Part shown: positions 7,834 to 16,883 of the stretch, piece after piece | Layout: every line of letters begins with the position of its first letter | Numbering within the stretch: the stretch's first letter is position 1 | Assembly (NCBI GenBank): GCA_030428705.1 | Contig: JAUIDI010000002.1 | Span: forward strand, 1 to 64,000 | DNA from: Bacteroidia bacterium | GTDB taxonomy: Bacteria; Bacteroidota; Bacteroidia; Flavobacteriales; Flavobacteriaceae | Reading direction: 5' to 3' | DNA length: 64,000 bases | Made by a program: the position numbers and the translations under genes | The notes under the pieces: generated by a model | The model's input: the letters and a program-made list of their open reading frames with translations, nothing else | The model's database searches: none | What the model was told of the DNA's origin: nothing

Positions 7834-9093
7834 TCAGGTTTTCTGCTTTTTCTTTCGCGCGGCGGGAAACAATACATTGTTCAAAATCAAGCGATATCCC
7901 GGTGAAGTGGGGTGTAATTCTAGTTCTGTTTTTGGATCCCCTACCCTATGCTGATAATCTTCCGGGTCATGGCCACCATAAAAAGTAAAGAATCCTTTCC
8001 CTTTGATTCCATGAATATAACGCGCCTCCCCATTGATTTTATTCTCACCCAATACCATGACCGTCGGTTTGACCTGATTTCGATCAAACGAAGTGGTCTG
8101 GCCCATAAAGCCCTTTACCAAAGCGGTATGGTTCTGACATAACATGGTCGGAACCGGATCCCATTTGGCCGAAAAATCCATCAAGGTAAAATAATCCGTT
8201 TCACGAGGTACACGTCTTTTATCGGTCATGTCTATGGACGAAAACTCGTACCGGTTAGGATTTCTTTCCAAAATAAAATCGGTAAAGGCGAATGTTTTTC
8301 TAAAATCCAACTTACTTTGATAGTTGGCATCCGACGGGTCACCGTCGAACATTGGTTCACAAATATCTACCCCATCGGCCGCCAGGGCAATATCGAAACT
8401 ATCGGTCGCAGAACACATGGCGAACATAAATCCGCCTCCGATAACATAATTTCTAATTTTCGAGGCAACGGCCTTTTTTTCTTCGGAAACTTTGTCGAAA
8501 CCCAATTTAGCCGCCAAGGCCTCCGCTTGTTGTTTTTGTTCGATATACCATGGAAAGGCTCGATAGGTACCATAAAATTTTCCGTATTGTCCGGTAAAAT
8601 CCTCATGGTGCAAGTGCAACCAGTCGAAAAGCACCAGTTTGTCGTTCAAAACCTCTTCATCGTACACAATCTCGTAGGGTATCTCGGCATAGGTCAAGAC
8701 CATGGTCACGGCGTCGTCCCAAGGTTGATTACCCTTTGGGGAGTACACTGCAATTTTGGGAGCCTTTTCAAGAATAACCGCCTCTTGGTTTTGGGAAGGG
8801 CTACCGATACCATCTAAAATACTTTGCGCCTGGCCATCGGACAGGATTTCAAAGGATACACCCCGAATTTGACACTCTTTACGGATATTTTCCCCATCGG
8901 GAAGTAAAAAAGAACCTCCGCGGTAATTCAACAACCACTGGACCTTTTGTTGTTTGGTCAACACCCAATAGGTAATCCCATATGCCTTGAGATGATTCTT
9001 TTGACCCTCGGCATCCATCGGAATAAGTATGGAGGAGGCAAAAATTTGAATGGAAAAAAGACAAAAGAAAAAGGACAAGAGACTACCTCGCAT
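7834..9093 (-). CDS. Conserved exported Bacteroidota protein, often listed as asparagine synthetase B
   Basis: 419 residues with a cleavable signal peptide (MRGSLLSFFFCLFSIQIFAS). The mature part begins SILIPMDAEGQKNHLKAYG and includes YRGGSFLLPD, YDWLHLHHEDFTGQYGKFYG-like segments and GGGFMFAMCSATDSFD. I recall close relatives next to dnaB in other flavobacteria under the name asparagine synthetase B. The sequence does not support that name: there is no N-terminal catalytic Cys after Met1 and no ATP-pyrophosphatase loop SGGxDS, and a periplasmic location would not fit. The histidine-rich LHLHHED and the AMCSATD loop look like candidate active-site parts. A class I glutamine-amidotransferase-like fold is possible but unproven. 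Confidence 0.8.
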   Translation of the reverse strand: MRGSLLSFFFCLFSIQIFASSILIPMDAEGQKNHLKAYGITYWVLTKQQKVQWLLNYRGGSFLLPDGENIRKECQIRGVSFEILSDGQAQSILDGIGSPSQNQEAVILEKAPKIAVYSPKGNQPWDDAVTMVLTYAEIPYEIVYDEEVLNDKLVLFDWLHLHHEDFTGQYGKFYGTYRAFPWYIEQKQQAEALAAKLGFDKVSEEKKAVASKIRNYVIGGGFMFAMCSATDSFDIALAADGVDICEPMFDGDPSDANYQSKLDFRKTFAFTDFILERNPNRYEFSSIDMTDKRRVPRETDYFTLMDFSAKWDPVPTMLCQNHTALVKGFMGQTTSFDRNQVKPTVMVLGENKINGEARYIHGIKGKGFFTFYGGHDPEDYQHRVGDPKTELELHPTSPGYRLILNNVLFPAARKKKQKT

Positions 9094-9172
9094 GAATCGA
9101 TAACTTTACGCGTACTATCTCAAAGGTAAACGAAAAACAACAGGGAATTGTTTCGTGAGACGTTAAAGAATC

Positions 9173-10723
9173 CTAAAAAGGTACATCATTATCGTCTTCC
9201 GGATTCAGATTGTCATTCATCGAACTGCCAAAAGCCTCATTGGCATCCGGTAAATTTTCGGTTATAAACGGATTCTCTTGATCGGCATTCATCTTGGACT
9301 GAAATTCGAAAGGAGAGTCAAAATCGTCAAGATTATCGAATTTACCAAGGTTACCCACAAATTTCAACCGGATGTTGTCCAGACCACCGTTTCTGTGTTT
9401 TGCAACAATGAATTCCGCTTGGCCTGCCGTCGGGGTTCGCTCCTCGTCATCCCACTCTTCGATCTTATAATATTCAGGGCGATAGATAAAAGATACGATA
9501 TCGGCATCTTGTTCAATGGCTCCGGACTCCCTAAGGTCTGAGAGAATCGGTCTTTTGCTTCCTCCCCTCGTTTCTACGGCCCTTGACAATTGCGACAACG
9601 CAATTACCGGTACGTTCAATTCTTTGGCCAATGCCTTCAGGTTACGCGAGATCGTGGAAATCTCCTGTTCGCGATTACCACCTTTTTGACTGCCCCCGGC
9701 GGTCATCAACTGCAAATAATCGATAACGATCAATTTAATGTCATGCTGAGACGACAAGCGTCTGGCCTTTGCTCGCAGGTCAAAAATCGAAAGTGAGGGT
9801 GTATCGTCTATGAACAAAGGTGCCTTTTCCAAGGCTTTTACCTTAACGTTCAATTGTTCCCATTCATGTTTTTCTAGTCTACCCGTTCTCAATTTCTCGG
9901 ATGACAGTCCGGTTTCCGACGAAATCAAACGTGTTATCAATTGCACGGAAGACATTTCCAATGAAAAGAAGGCTACCGGAATGTCGGCATTTATGGCCAT
10001 GTTCCTGGCCATGGACAAAGTCAACGCGGTCTTACCCATACCGGGCCGGGCCGCTATGATCACCAAATCACTGGGCTGCCAACCCGAAGTCAATTTATCT
10101 ACTTTGTCGAATCCTGAAGGAATTCCGCTCAGTCCTTCTTTATTGGCAATTTCCTCGATACGCTTTTTTGCCTGAATTACAAGATTTTGTGCCGTTTCGG
10201 CCGAACGTTTCAGGTTTCCTTGGGTTACATCGTACAATTTGGCCTCGGCATTGTCAAGCAGATCAAAAACGTCGGTAGCTTCGTCGTAAGCATCTTCAAT
10301 GATCTCATTTGAAATTTTTATCAAGCTACGCTGAATGTACTTCTGTAAAATAATACGGGCATGGAACTCGATATGAGCCGAAGATGCCACTTTTTGAGTC
10401 AATTTTATGAGATAAAAATCCCCGCCAACGGACTCCAAACGACCCACCTTCTTCAATTGGGCCGAAACAGTTAATAAATCAATAGGTTGCGATTCTTCGA
10501 ACAGAACGAAAATGGCTTCGTAAATAAAGCGATGCGCATCTTTATAGAACACATCAGGATGTAGGATATCTATTACTTCGTCTACCCCTTTCTTGTCAAT
10601 CATCATCGCTCCCAACACAACTTCCTCTAAATCAACAGATTGAGGAGGTATTTTGCCGCGTTCGAGACTGATAATCGTTGATTTGTCGATTTTACGACCA
10701 ACTATGGGGTTGGGTTTTTCCAT
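9173..10723 (-). CDS. dnaB: Replicative DNA helicase
   Basis: Hexameric helicase that unwinds DNA ahead of the replisome. From ATG 10723 (MEKPNPIVG) it has 516 residues; an upstream start at 10741 would only add six residues of no family character. The N-terminal domain has PPQSVDLEEVVLGAMMID, and the RecA-like core has the Walker A AARPGMGKTALT, FFSLEMSS, the Walker B-region IVIDYLQLM, and LSQLSRAVE. A short acidic C-terminal tail ends in DDDNDVPF, which may bind partner proteins. The upstream spacer holds an inverted repeat and two DnaA-box-like direct repeats. Confidence 0.96.
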   Translation of the reverse strand: MEKPNPIVGRKIDKSTIISLERGKIPPQSVDLEEVVLGAMMIDKKGVDEVIDILHPDVFYKDAHRFIYEAIFVLFEESQPIDLLTVSAQLKKVGRLESVGGDFYLIKLTQKVASSAHIEFHARIILQKYIQRSLIKISNEIIEDAYDEATDVFDLLDNAEAKLYDVTQGNLKRSAETAQNLVIQAKKRIEEIANKEGLSGIPSGFDKVDKLTSGWQPSDLVIIAARPGMGKTALTLSMARNMAINADIPVAFFSLEMSSVQLITRLISSETGLSSEKLRTGRLEKHEWEQLNVKVKALEKAPLFIDDTPSLSIFDLRAKARRLSSQHDIKLIVIDYLQLMTAGGSQKGGNREQEISTISRNLKALAKELNVPVIALSQLSRAVETRGGSKRPILSDLRESGAIEQDADIVSFIYRPEYYKIEEWDDEERTPTAGQAEFIVAKHRNGGLDNIRLKFVGNLGKFDNLDDFDSPFEFQSKMNADQENPFITENLPDANEAFGSSMNDNLNPEDDNDVPF

Positions 10724-10766
10724 GGCAACGAAAATATACAATTAACCTTAAGTTGGCGTCAGAAAA

Positions 10767-10832
10767 ACTTGTGCGATGTTCACAAGTGGTCAACAAATAA
10801 GGTGTTGATAAGTTACGAATTTGTGTTGATAA
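10767..10832. repeat. Inverted repeat and paired GTGTTGATAA repeats upstream of dnaB
   Basis: ACTTGTG (10767-10773) and CACAAGT (10781-10787) form an inverted repeat with a 7-nt gap. GTGTTGATAA occurs at 10802-10811 and again at 10823-10832, a 21-bp period that puts both on the same helix face. The reverse complement, TTATCAACAC, differs at one position from the DnaA box TTATCCACA. The block lies just upstream of dnaB and before the accA terminator, so it could be a protein-binding control site for dnaB. Confidence 0.45.
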
Positions 10833-10833
10833 C

Positions 10834-10867
10834 AAAAAAAATCCGAATGTGAGGACATTCGGTTTTT
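10834..10867 (-). terminator. Intrinsic terminator after accA
   Basis: Minus-strand reading gives a short A-run, the perfect 8-bp stem CCGAATGT/ACATTCGG with a 4-nt loop, then a run of eight T. It lies about 25 nt beyond the accA stop and separates accA from dnaB. A T5 run on the plus strand suggests it is bidirectional. Confidence 0.85.
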
Positions 10868-10890
10868 GATAAACTTAATTATATCGACTA

Positions 10891-11844
10891 TCAGCCGTTA
10901 AAAACACCCATTTGGGCATATTTCTCCATACGCTGATCGACCAAATCTTTTGGTGATAACTTTTCCAATTCCTCAAAATTGGCTACAATTTTATTCTTGA
11001 CAATTTCAAAAACCTTTTCACGATTGGCATGTGCCCCACCGACAGGTTCACGAACAATTTCATCGATCAGTTTTAATTTTTTCATGTCAGTGGCCGTAAG
11101 TTTCAATGCTTCGGCGGCTTGTTCTTTATACTCCCAACTTCTCCAAAGTATAGAAGAACAGCTCTCGGGCGAAATAACGGAATACCAAGTGTTTTCCAAC
11201 ATCAAGACCCTGTCTCCGACGCCGATGCCCAAAGCCCCTCCAGATGCTCCTTCACCTATGATGATGACAATAATCGGAACTTTCAAACGGGTCATTTCCA
11301 AAATATTACGGGCAATGGCTTCTCCTTGTCCCCGTTCCTCGGCCTCGATACCTGGAAAGGCACCTGGAGTATCGATCAATGCAACCACGGGAATATTGAA
11401 TTTTTCCGCCGATTTCATAAGGCGCAACGCTTTTCTATACCCTTCAGGGTTCGCCATACCGAAATTGCGATACTGCCTTGTCTTCGTGTTATACCCTTTT
11501 TGCTGCCCTATGAACATATAGCTTTGATCACCGATCTTGCCTAACCCACCGATCATTGCCTTATCGTCCTTGACATTTCGATCGCCATGCAGTTCCAAGA
11601 AAGTATCGCCGCAAATCGCCCTTATGTAATCGAGTGTGTATGGTCTACTAGGGTGTCTTGAGAGTTGTACCCGTTGCCAGGCGGACAGGTTTTTATATAT
11701 CTCCTTACGGGTCTCGGTCAGCTTTTTTTCAATCTGTTTACACGTCTCGGATACATCGACATCACTTTCTTCGCCAATGACCTGACATTTTTCAAGCTGT
11801 TCTTCAAGCTCTTTAATTGGCAATTCAAATTCCAAATATTCCAT
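10891..11844 (-). CDS. accA: Acetyl-CoA carboxylase carboxyltransferase subunit alpha
   Basis: 317 residues, the usual length. AccA, with AccD, transfers the carboxyl group from carboxybiotin to acetyl-CoA to give malonyl-CoA, the first step of fatty acid synthesis. The N-terminal helical part begins [17 protein letters not shown], and the crotonase-like core includes [31 protein letters not shown] and [12 protein letters not shown]. As in many bacteria it is not beside accD. It has its own predicted promoter and terminator. Confidence 0.97.
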   Translation of the reverse strand: MEYLEFELPIKELEEQLEKCQVIGEESDVDVSETCKQIEKKLTETRKEIYKNLSAWQRVQLSRHPSRPYTLDYIRAICGDTFLELHGDRNVKDDKAMIGGLGKIGDQSYMFIGQQKGYNTKTRQYRNFGMANPEGYRKALRLMKSAEKFNIPVVALIDTPGAFPGIEAEERGQGEAIARNILEMTRLKVPIIVIIIGEGASGGALGIGVGDRVLMLENTWYSVISPESCSSILWRSWEYKEQAAEALKLTATDMKKLKLIDEIVREPVGGAHANREKVFEIVKNKIVANFEELEKLSPKDLVDQRMEKYAQMGVFNG

Positions 11845-11874
11845 TTAGGTTATCGGTTTGTCTGTTCGAATGGA

Positions 11875-11882
11875 CAAATATA
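11875..11882 (-). promoter_or_regulatory. -7 element of accA
   Basis: The minus strand reads TATATTTG, an exact consensus -7 element, 31 nt before the accA ATG. No convincing TTG is seen at the -33 distance. Confidence 0.55.
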
Positions 11883-11958
11883 GAATTTTAATAGCTATGG
11901 TCAGGGCCACCGTACTATTTAACTTTCGGGATAGACATTGAATGGGTTGTTTTCAACC

Positions 11959-13038
11959 TTATCTTTTGGCCTTTTGTAAGAGGTAAACCGCCAAAAGACC
12001 GAACATAATATTAGGTATCAATACGGCCAATAATGGGGAGAATCCTGATTGCTGTGCCAAAGTACCGAAGACCCTATCAAAAAATATATAGACGAACGCT
12101 ACCAATATGCCAAAGGCCAAATTGACGCCCATGCCCCCCCTGCGCTTGACCGATGACACCGCAACAGCTATTATGGTCAAAATAAATGCCGTTATCGGCA
12201 ATGCCCATCTTTTGTACTTTACCAAAATATAGGTATTGATATTGGATGCACCCTTTCTTTTTTGGTCTTCGATGAATTTGTTAAGCTCGATGAAATTCTT
12301 GGTTTCGGCAACATATGAAACGGGAGTGAGGTCGTCGATTCTAAAATTGAAAATGGTATCGAGTCTTTGCTTGCTTTCAATGAGGGAAGAATCCCCGACA
12401 ATCTTTCGCTTTTTATACGAAGTCAGTCGATAGATACTATCCTTCTCGATCCACCTGATATTCGAGGCCGATATTTTAAAGTCCAAGGTATTATCATCGT
12501 TAAAACGCTCAAAGGTAAAATTATTACCTACCTGCCGCGCCGGATTAAAACTGCTGACATAGATAAAGTCACGTTCATTCAACTGATTGAAAATATTCTC
12601 GGTCTGGCGATTTTCCCTTCCTTTCTTTAAATATTTGTATTTGAATTCGTTGAACCCCTTACTTGCTGTTGGCACCAAGAACATGCTCATAAGAAGCATT
12701 AGAACAGCCACAATGGTGGCACCCATCAGATAAGGACGCAAAAACCGGAGATACGACACCCCCGAGCTTAAAATGGCAATAATCTCGGTATTTGCAGCCA
12801 GCCGGGATGTAAAGAAGATTATCGAGAGAAAAAGAAAAATAGGGAACAGTTCGTTGCCGATATAAATCGTGAAATTGCCAAAGTAGACCAAAATTTCATT
12901 CAAAGGAGCCTCATTATCCTGCATTTTCCCGATCTGTTCGGCAAGATGCGCCAAAATGCTAATCGGTATGAACAAAAGGAGCATCACGGCCAAGGTGACC
13001 AAGTATCTTTTCAGTATATATTTATCAAGTATACTCAC
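11959..13038 (-). CDS. lptG: LptF/LptG-family permease of lipopolysaccharide export
   Basis: 359 residues of the YjgP/YjgQ family. Transmembrane helices are visible at about 13-33, 55-80 and 100-122 in the N-terminal half and three more in the last 100 residues, enclosing a periplasmic beta-jellyroll-like domain (about 125-260). The N-terminal ILDKYILKRYL is characteristic. With LptB2 and LptC it extracts lipopolysaccharide from the inner membrane; the lptB gene is at 53.0 kb. Start is GTG 13038, directly abutting the tgt stop codon (TAG 13039-13041), so the two genes form an operon. Whether it is the F or G subunit is not certain; G is favoured by the order after tgt seen in related genomes. 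Confidence 0.85.
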   Translation of the reverse strand: MSILDKYILKRYLVTLAVMLLLFIPISILAHLAEQIGKMQDNEAPLNEILVYFGNFTIYIGNELFPIFLFLSIIFFTSRLAANTEIIAILSSGVSYLRFLRPYLMGATIVAVLMLLMSMFLVPTASKGFNEFKYKYLKKGRENRQTENIFNQLNERDFIYVSSFNPARQVGNNFTFERFNDDNTLDFKISASNIRWIEKDSIYRLTSYKKRKIVGDSSLIESKQRLDTIFNFRIDDLTPVSYVAETKNFIELNKFIEDQKRKGASNINTYILVKYKRWALPITAFILTIIAVAVSSVKRRGGMGVNLAFGILVAFVYIFFDRVFGTLAQQSGFSPLLAVLIPNIMFGLLAVYLLQKAKR

Positions 13039-14169
13039 CTATAATCTTTTATCCATCTGTTTTACCATGCTATTTTTCCATTGGATAAAATCACCCATTA
13101 TAATATGTCTTCGCGCTTCACGAACCAGCCAAATATAAAAACCTAGATTATGGATCGTTGCTATCTGTTTTCCCAAATACTCATTGGCGGCAAAAAGATG
13201 TCTTAAATACGCCTTTGAATACTCTTTATCGACAAAGGTAATGCCCATCTCATCGATTACGGAAAAGTCATCTTCCCACTTCTTGTTCTTGATATTTATC
13301 GTGCCTTGCGCCGTAAACAACATACCGTTTCGCGCATTTCTAGTGGGCATAACACAATCGAACATGTCGATTCCCAATGCGATATTTTCCAGTAGATTTA
13401 TAGGTGTACCTACACCCATTAAATATCTGGGCTTATCCTCGGGCAAGATTTCACATACCACTTCTGTCATGGCATACATCTCCTCTGCCGGTTCCCCGAC
13501 AGACAATCCACCTATGGCATTTCCTTCAGCTCCTACATTGGCAATATATTCTGCCGATTGTTGACGGAGATCCTTATAGGTAGAACCTTGAACAATCGGA
13601 AAGAAGAATTGATTATAATCGTAGGTCAGTGGGGTTTTCTCCAAATGTAAAAGACAACGATCAAGCCATCTGTGGGTCATGTGCATCGAACGTTTTGCAT
13701 ATTGGTAATCACACGGATAAGGTGTACATTCATCAAAGGCCATGATGATATCGGCCCCAATATCCCGCTGGATTTCCATGACATTTTCAGGTGTAAAAAA
13801 ATGCAATGAGCCGTCGATATGCGATTTAAATTTTACGCCTTCTTCCTTGATTTTTCGATTTGCGGAAAGTGAATATACCTGATACCCTCCACTATCGGTC
13901 AAAATATTGCGATCCCACCCCATAAATTTATGAAGACCTCCCGCAGCTTTTATGATCGGTGTTTTTGGCCTTAAAAAAAGATGGTACGTATTTCCTAATA
14001 TGATATCGGGGTCTACTTCTTCCCGAAGCTCTTTTTGGTGAACGCCTTTGACCGAGGCCACTGTGCCGACCGGCATAAAAATTGGAGTGTTGATGACACC
14101 ATGATCGGTCGTCATTGTACCTGCACGCGCCTTGGATTGCGTATCCGTATGAGCTAATTTGAATGCCAA
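13039..14169 (-). CDS. tgt: tRNA-guanine transglycosylase
   Basis: 376 residues. Exchanges guanine 34 for a queuosine precursor in tRNAs with GUN anticodons. Family motifs: GNTYHLFLRP, LTDSGGYQVYSL (Tyr where Phe is usual), MAFDECTPYP, GGLSVGEP and DCVMPTRNARNG. Strikingly, the three zinc-binding cysteines normally found before SRAYLRHL are absent: the stretch reads IDEMGITFVDKEYSKAYLRHL-like with Gly, Thr and Asp in their places, although the histidine of IHNLGFY remains. Start must be TTG 14169: a stop lies two codons upstream and the next Met is residue 19, past the conserved HTDTQSKARAG. Followed without gap by lptG. Confidence 0.93.
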   Translation of the reverse strand: MAFKLAHTDTQSKARAGTMTTDHGVINTPIFMPVGTVASVKGVHQKELREEVDPDIILGNTYHLFLRPKTPIIKAAGGLHKFMGWDRNILTDSGGYQVYSLSANRKIKEEGVKFKSHIDGSLHFFTPENVMEIQRDIGADIIMAFDECTPYPCDYQYAKRSMHMTHRWLDRCLLHLEKTPLTYDYNQFFFPIVQGSTYKDLRQQSAEYIANVGAEGNAIGGLSVGEPAEEMYAMTEVVCEILPEDKPRYLMGVGTPINLLENIALGIDMFDCVMPTRNARNGMLFTAQGTINIKNKKWEDDFSVIDEMGITFVDKEYSKAYLRHLFAANEYLGKQIATIHNLGFYIWLVREARRHIIMGDFIQWKNSMVKQMDKRL

Positions 14170-14186
14170 ATCTTAAATTCTAACGG

Positions 14187-14194
14187 CAAAGATA
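14187..14194 (-). promoter_or_regulatory. -7 element of the tgt-lptG operon
   Basis: Minus strand TATCTTTG, matching TAnnTTTG, ending 18 nt before the TTG start of tgt. The predicted leader is about 12 nt. Confidence 0.55.
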
Positions 14195-14278
14195 ACGATC
14201 TGTGGTGCATAAATTTCCCAACAAAAAAATAAAGTTGGCCGTGCTCGCTGACCGTTGATAAAATCTAATAACTATGAC

Positions 14279-14309
14279 TTGTTTACACAAAAGATTGCCC
14301 CTACATTTG
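14279..14309 (+). promoter_or_regulatory. Promoter of the split transketolase genes
   Basis: TTG at 14279-14281 and TACATTTG at 14302-14309 with a 20-bp spacer, identical in spacing to the thrS promoter. It lies 25 nt before ATG 14334. Confidence 0.65.
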
Positions 14310-14333
14310 CGCCGCACAAATTTGTAATCAAGG

Positions 14334-15179
14334 ATGCCAAAATTAGCCGATTTACAACAGATCGTCGTTCAGACCAGAAGGGATATTTTACGTATGGTAC
14401 ATAAGGTAAATTCAGGCCATCCGGGCGGATCGCTTGGCTGTACCGAATTCTTTGTTGCACTTTACCATGAGATTATGGAACTGAAAGATGGTTTCGAAAT
14501 GGACGGCATCGGAGAAGATCTTTTCTTTTTATCCAATGGACATATATCGCCGGTATTCTATAGTGTACTGGCACGAAATGGTTACTTTCCGGTAGAAGAA
14601 TTGAATACCTTCAGGTTGATAGACTCAAGGCTACAGGGACATCCGACAACGCATGAAGGTCTTCCGGGTGTTCGTGTGGCCTCAGGATCATTGGGGCAGG
14701 GAATGTCAGTGGCCATCGGTGCAGCATTGGCGAAAAAACTGAACGGCGATGATCATTTGGTATTTAGCCTTCATGGGGATGGTGAACTACAGGAAGGTCA
14801 AAATTGGGAGGCCATAATGTATGCCTCCGGCAACAAAGTCGATAACTTGATCGCCACCATCGACAGAAATGGACAGCAAATCGACGGACCTACCGAAAAA
14901 GTCTTGCCTCTTGGTAATGTTAAGGAGAAATTCGAGGTCTTCGGATGGGATGTTTTGGAAATCGCAGATGGTAATAATCTGGAAGCGGTCATCGCCGGGC
15001 TCAAGGAAGCCAAATCGAGAACGGGCAAAGGCAAACCTGTATGTATTGTAATGGATACCGTAATGGGCAATGGGGTCGATTTTATGATGCATACACATGC
15101 TTGGCATGGCAAAGCCCCGAACGACGAACAGCTTGAAACCGCACTAGCTCAAAACCCGGAAACATTAGGTGATTATTAG
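14334..15179 (+). CDS. Transketolase, N-terminal (thiamine diphosphate-binding) subunit
   Basis: 281 residues corresponding to the N-terminal half of transketolase, the pyrophosphate-binding domain. Motifs: VNSGHPGGSLG, LSNGHISP, GSLGQGMSVAIG, and GDGELQEGQNWEA, the GDG...N pyrophosphate/magnesium motif. It ends with HAWHGKAPN, the usual boundary. The partner subunit is encoded next (15221). Together they transfer two-carbon units between sugar phosphates in the non-oxidative pentose phosphate pathway. A two-gene transketolase is common in Bacteroidota and in archaea, so this is a natural split and not a frameshift: each half has its own start and stop with 41 nt between. Confidence 0.95.
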   Translation: MPKLADLQQIVVQTRRDILRMVHKVNSGHPGGSLGCTEFFVALYHEIMELKDGFEMDGIGEDLFFLSNGHISPVFYSVLARNGYFPVEELNTFRLIDSRLQGHPTTHEGLPGVRVASGSLGQGMSVAIGAALAKKLNGDDHLVFSLHGDGELQEGQNWEAIMYASGNKVDNLIATIDRNGQQIDGPTEKVLPLGNVKEKFEVFGWDVLEIADGNNLEAVIAGLKEAKSRTGKGKPVCIVMDTVMGNGVDFMMHTHAWHGKAPNDEQLETALAQNPETLGDY

Positions 15180-15220
15180 GTATTGTTTTTCCCGATTCGG
15201 GAATTATAAAAAGGAAACAG

Positions 15221-16174
15221 ATGACAAAATACGAGGATCAAGGGAAAAAAGATACAAGAAGCGGTTATGGCGATGCAATGACCGAATTGGGAAGGACCAA
15301 CCATAATGTTGTGGCCCTTTGCGCCGATTTAGTTGGTTCTTTAAAAATACAGGATTTCATTGATGAAAATCCGGAGCGCTTCTTTCAGATCGGCATTGCC
15401 GAAGCGAACATGATGGGGATCGCTGCCGGTTTGACCATCGGAGGCAAAATTCCCTTTGCCAGTACCTTCGCCAATTTTGCTACAGGTAGGGTTTACGATC
15501 AAATTCGCCAGTCGATTGCCTATTCGGGCAAGAATGTTAAAATATGTGCGTCGCATGCCGGGGTTACACTTGGTGAAGATGGCGCCACGCATCAAATCTT
15601 GGAGGATATCGGAATGATGAAAATGCTTCCCGGTATGACAGTGATCAATCCATGCGATTATAATCAGACCAAAGCAGCGACTTTGGCCATAGCCGATTAT
15701 GAAGGTCCGGTATATCTCCGGTTCGGAAGACCGAAAGTTGCCAATTTTACCCCTGAGAGTCAAACATTTGAAATCGGCAAGGCACTGATGCTCAATGAAG
15801 GTTCCGATGTAACGATTATCGCTACGGGCCATTTGGTCTGGGAAGCGTTGATCGCTGCCGAAAGTTTGGAAGATCAGGGCATTTCTGCCGAAGTCATCAA
15901 TATACACACGATAAAGCCCCTTGATGAGGCCGCGGTGTTAAAGTCTGTTAAAAAAACAGGATGCGTCGTTACGGCCGAAGAACATAATTATTTAGGCGGA
16001 TTAGGTGAAAGTATAGCCCGAACCCTTGCCAATCAGCATCCTACACCTCAAGAATTTGTCGCTACACAAGATACCTTCGGCGAAAGTGGGACGCCAGCTC
16101 AACTAATGGAGAAGTACGGACTAAACAATAAAGCCATTGAAAAGGCCGTTTTCAAGGTATTGAAAAGAAAGTGA
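15221..16174 (+). CDS. Transketolase, C-terminal (pyrimidine-binding) subunit
   Basis: 317 residues corresponding to the pyrimidine-binding and C-terminal domains. It begins with a tail MTKYEDQGKKDTRSGYGDAM, then ALCADLVGS, FQIGIAEANMMGIAAGL (carrying the catalytic glutamate that activates thiamine), FATFANFA-like segments, and ASHAGVTLGEDGATHQ. The C-terminal domain shows VTAEEHNYLGGLGES. It works as a heteromer with the product of the gene just upstream. A small hairpin TTCCCG/CGGGAA lies in the 41-nt spacer. Confidence 0.95.
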   Translation: MTKYEDQGKKDTRSGYGDAMTELGRTNHNVVALCADLVGSLKIQDFIDENPERFFQIGIAEANMMGIAAGLTIGGKIPFASTFANFATGRVYDQIRQSIAYSGKNVKICASHAGVTLGEDGATHQILEDIGMMKMLPGMTVINPCDYNQTKAATLAIADYEGPVYLRFGRPKVANFTPESQTFEIGKALMLNEGSDVTIIATGHLVWEALIAAESLEDQGISAEVINIHTIKPLDEAAVLKSVKKTGCVVTAEEHNYLGGLGESIARTLANQHPTPQEFVATQDTFGESGTPAQLMEKYGLNNKAIEKAVFKVLKRK

Positions 16175-16220
16175 CAATGGTATCGTTTTTGATACTGTCG
16201 CTATTAAAAACGAGAACATT

Positions 16221-16808
16221 ATGACACGAACACTTCTACTGGCAGTATTTGCTATGGTAAGCATGACTGCATTCGCACAAACAGGTTCTGGATTCGGTAT
16301 CAAAGGCGGACTCAATTATAGTGCCAACGGAAATTATTTCGAATCTGCTGGTGACGCCGCAAGAAATCCAGACAGAAACGTCGGTTATCATTTCGGTATT
16401 TTCGGAAAATTGGGCAATCGTCTTTATTTCAGGCCCGAACTGATGTATACCAAGACAAAATCGGATTATGACGGTGACAAGTTCGATATGAGCAAATTGG
16501 ATGCCCCGATGTTACTTGGTGCAAAAATAATCGGTCCCTTGAATTTATTCGCCGGCCCTGCGTTTCAGTATATTTTGCAATCAGAGTTTGATGGTATCAG
16601 TATCGACAAAGTGGAAAACGATTTTTCGGTAGGTATGCATATCGGAGCGGGCGTAAATTTGGGCAAATTGGGAATTGACTTACGATACGAGCGGGGTTTT
16701 AGTAATAATGAAGCCGAGTTCATCAATACGAACATAACCTCATTATCCACTAGCCGTGTCGACACACGGCCCGACCAATTGATTTTAAGCCTTGCCTTAA
16801 AACTTTAG
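16221..16808 (+). CDS. Small outer membrane beta-barrel protein
   Basis: 195 residues. A clear signal peptide ends MTAFAQ, a typical flavobacterial AFAQ cleavage site. The mature part alternates hydrophobic strands and turns (FGIKGGLNYS, YHFGIFGKLGNRLYFRPELMYT, LNLFAGPAFQYIL, LGIDLRYERGF) and ends in SLALKL, consistent with an eight-stranded barrel of the porin/PorT-like OMP_b-brl_2 type. Ligand unknown. It lies 46 nt after the transketolase genes on the same strand and may share their transcript; a strong terminator follows. Confidence 0.85.
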   Translation: MTRTLLLAVFAMVSMTAFAQTGSGFGIKGGLNYSANGNYFESAGDAARNPDRNVGYHFGIFGKLGNRLYFRPELMYTKTKSDYDGDKFDMSKLDAPMLLGAKIIGPLNLFAGPAFQYILQSEFDGISIDKVENDFSVGMHIGAGVNLGKLGIDLRYERGFSNNEAEFINTNITSLSTSRVDTRPDQLILSLALKL

Positions 16809-16823
16809 GTAACGGCAACCGAA

Positions 16824-16865
16824 TAAAAAAGGCCCCGATGATTTTTAATCATCGGGGCCTTTTTA
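16824..16865. terminator. Bidirectional terminator between convergent genes
   Basis: Stem AGGCCCCGATGAT/ATCATCGGGGCCT (13 bp, perfect) with loop TTTTA, flanked by A6 on the left and T5 on the right. It serves the beta-barrel gene on the plus strand and the FKBP-like lipoprotein gene on the minus strand. Confidence 0.92.
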
Positions 16866-16883
16866 CTTCTCTTTATACCAATA

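Noticed and set aside
14334-16174. Transketolase as a frameshifted single gene
   Set aside because: Each half has its own start and stop, a 41-nt spacer and complete domain borders; two-gene transketolases are common.
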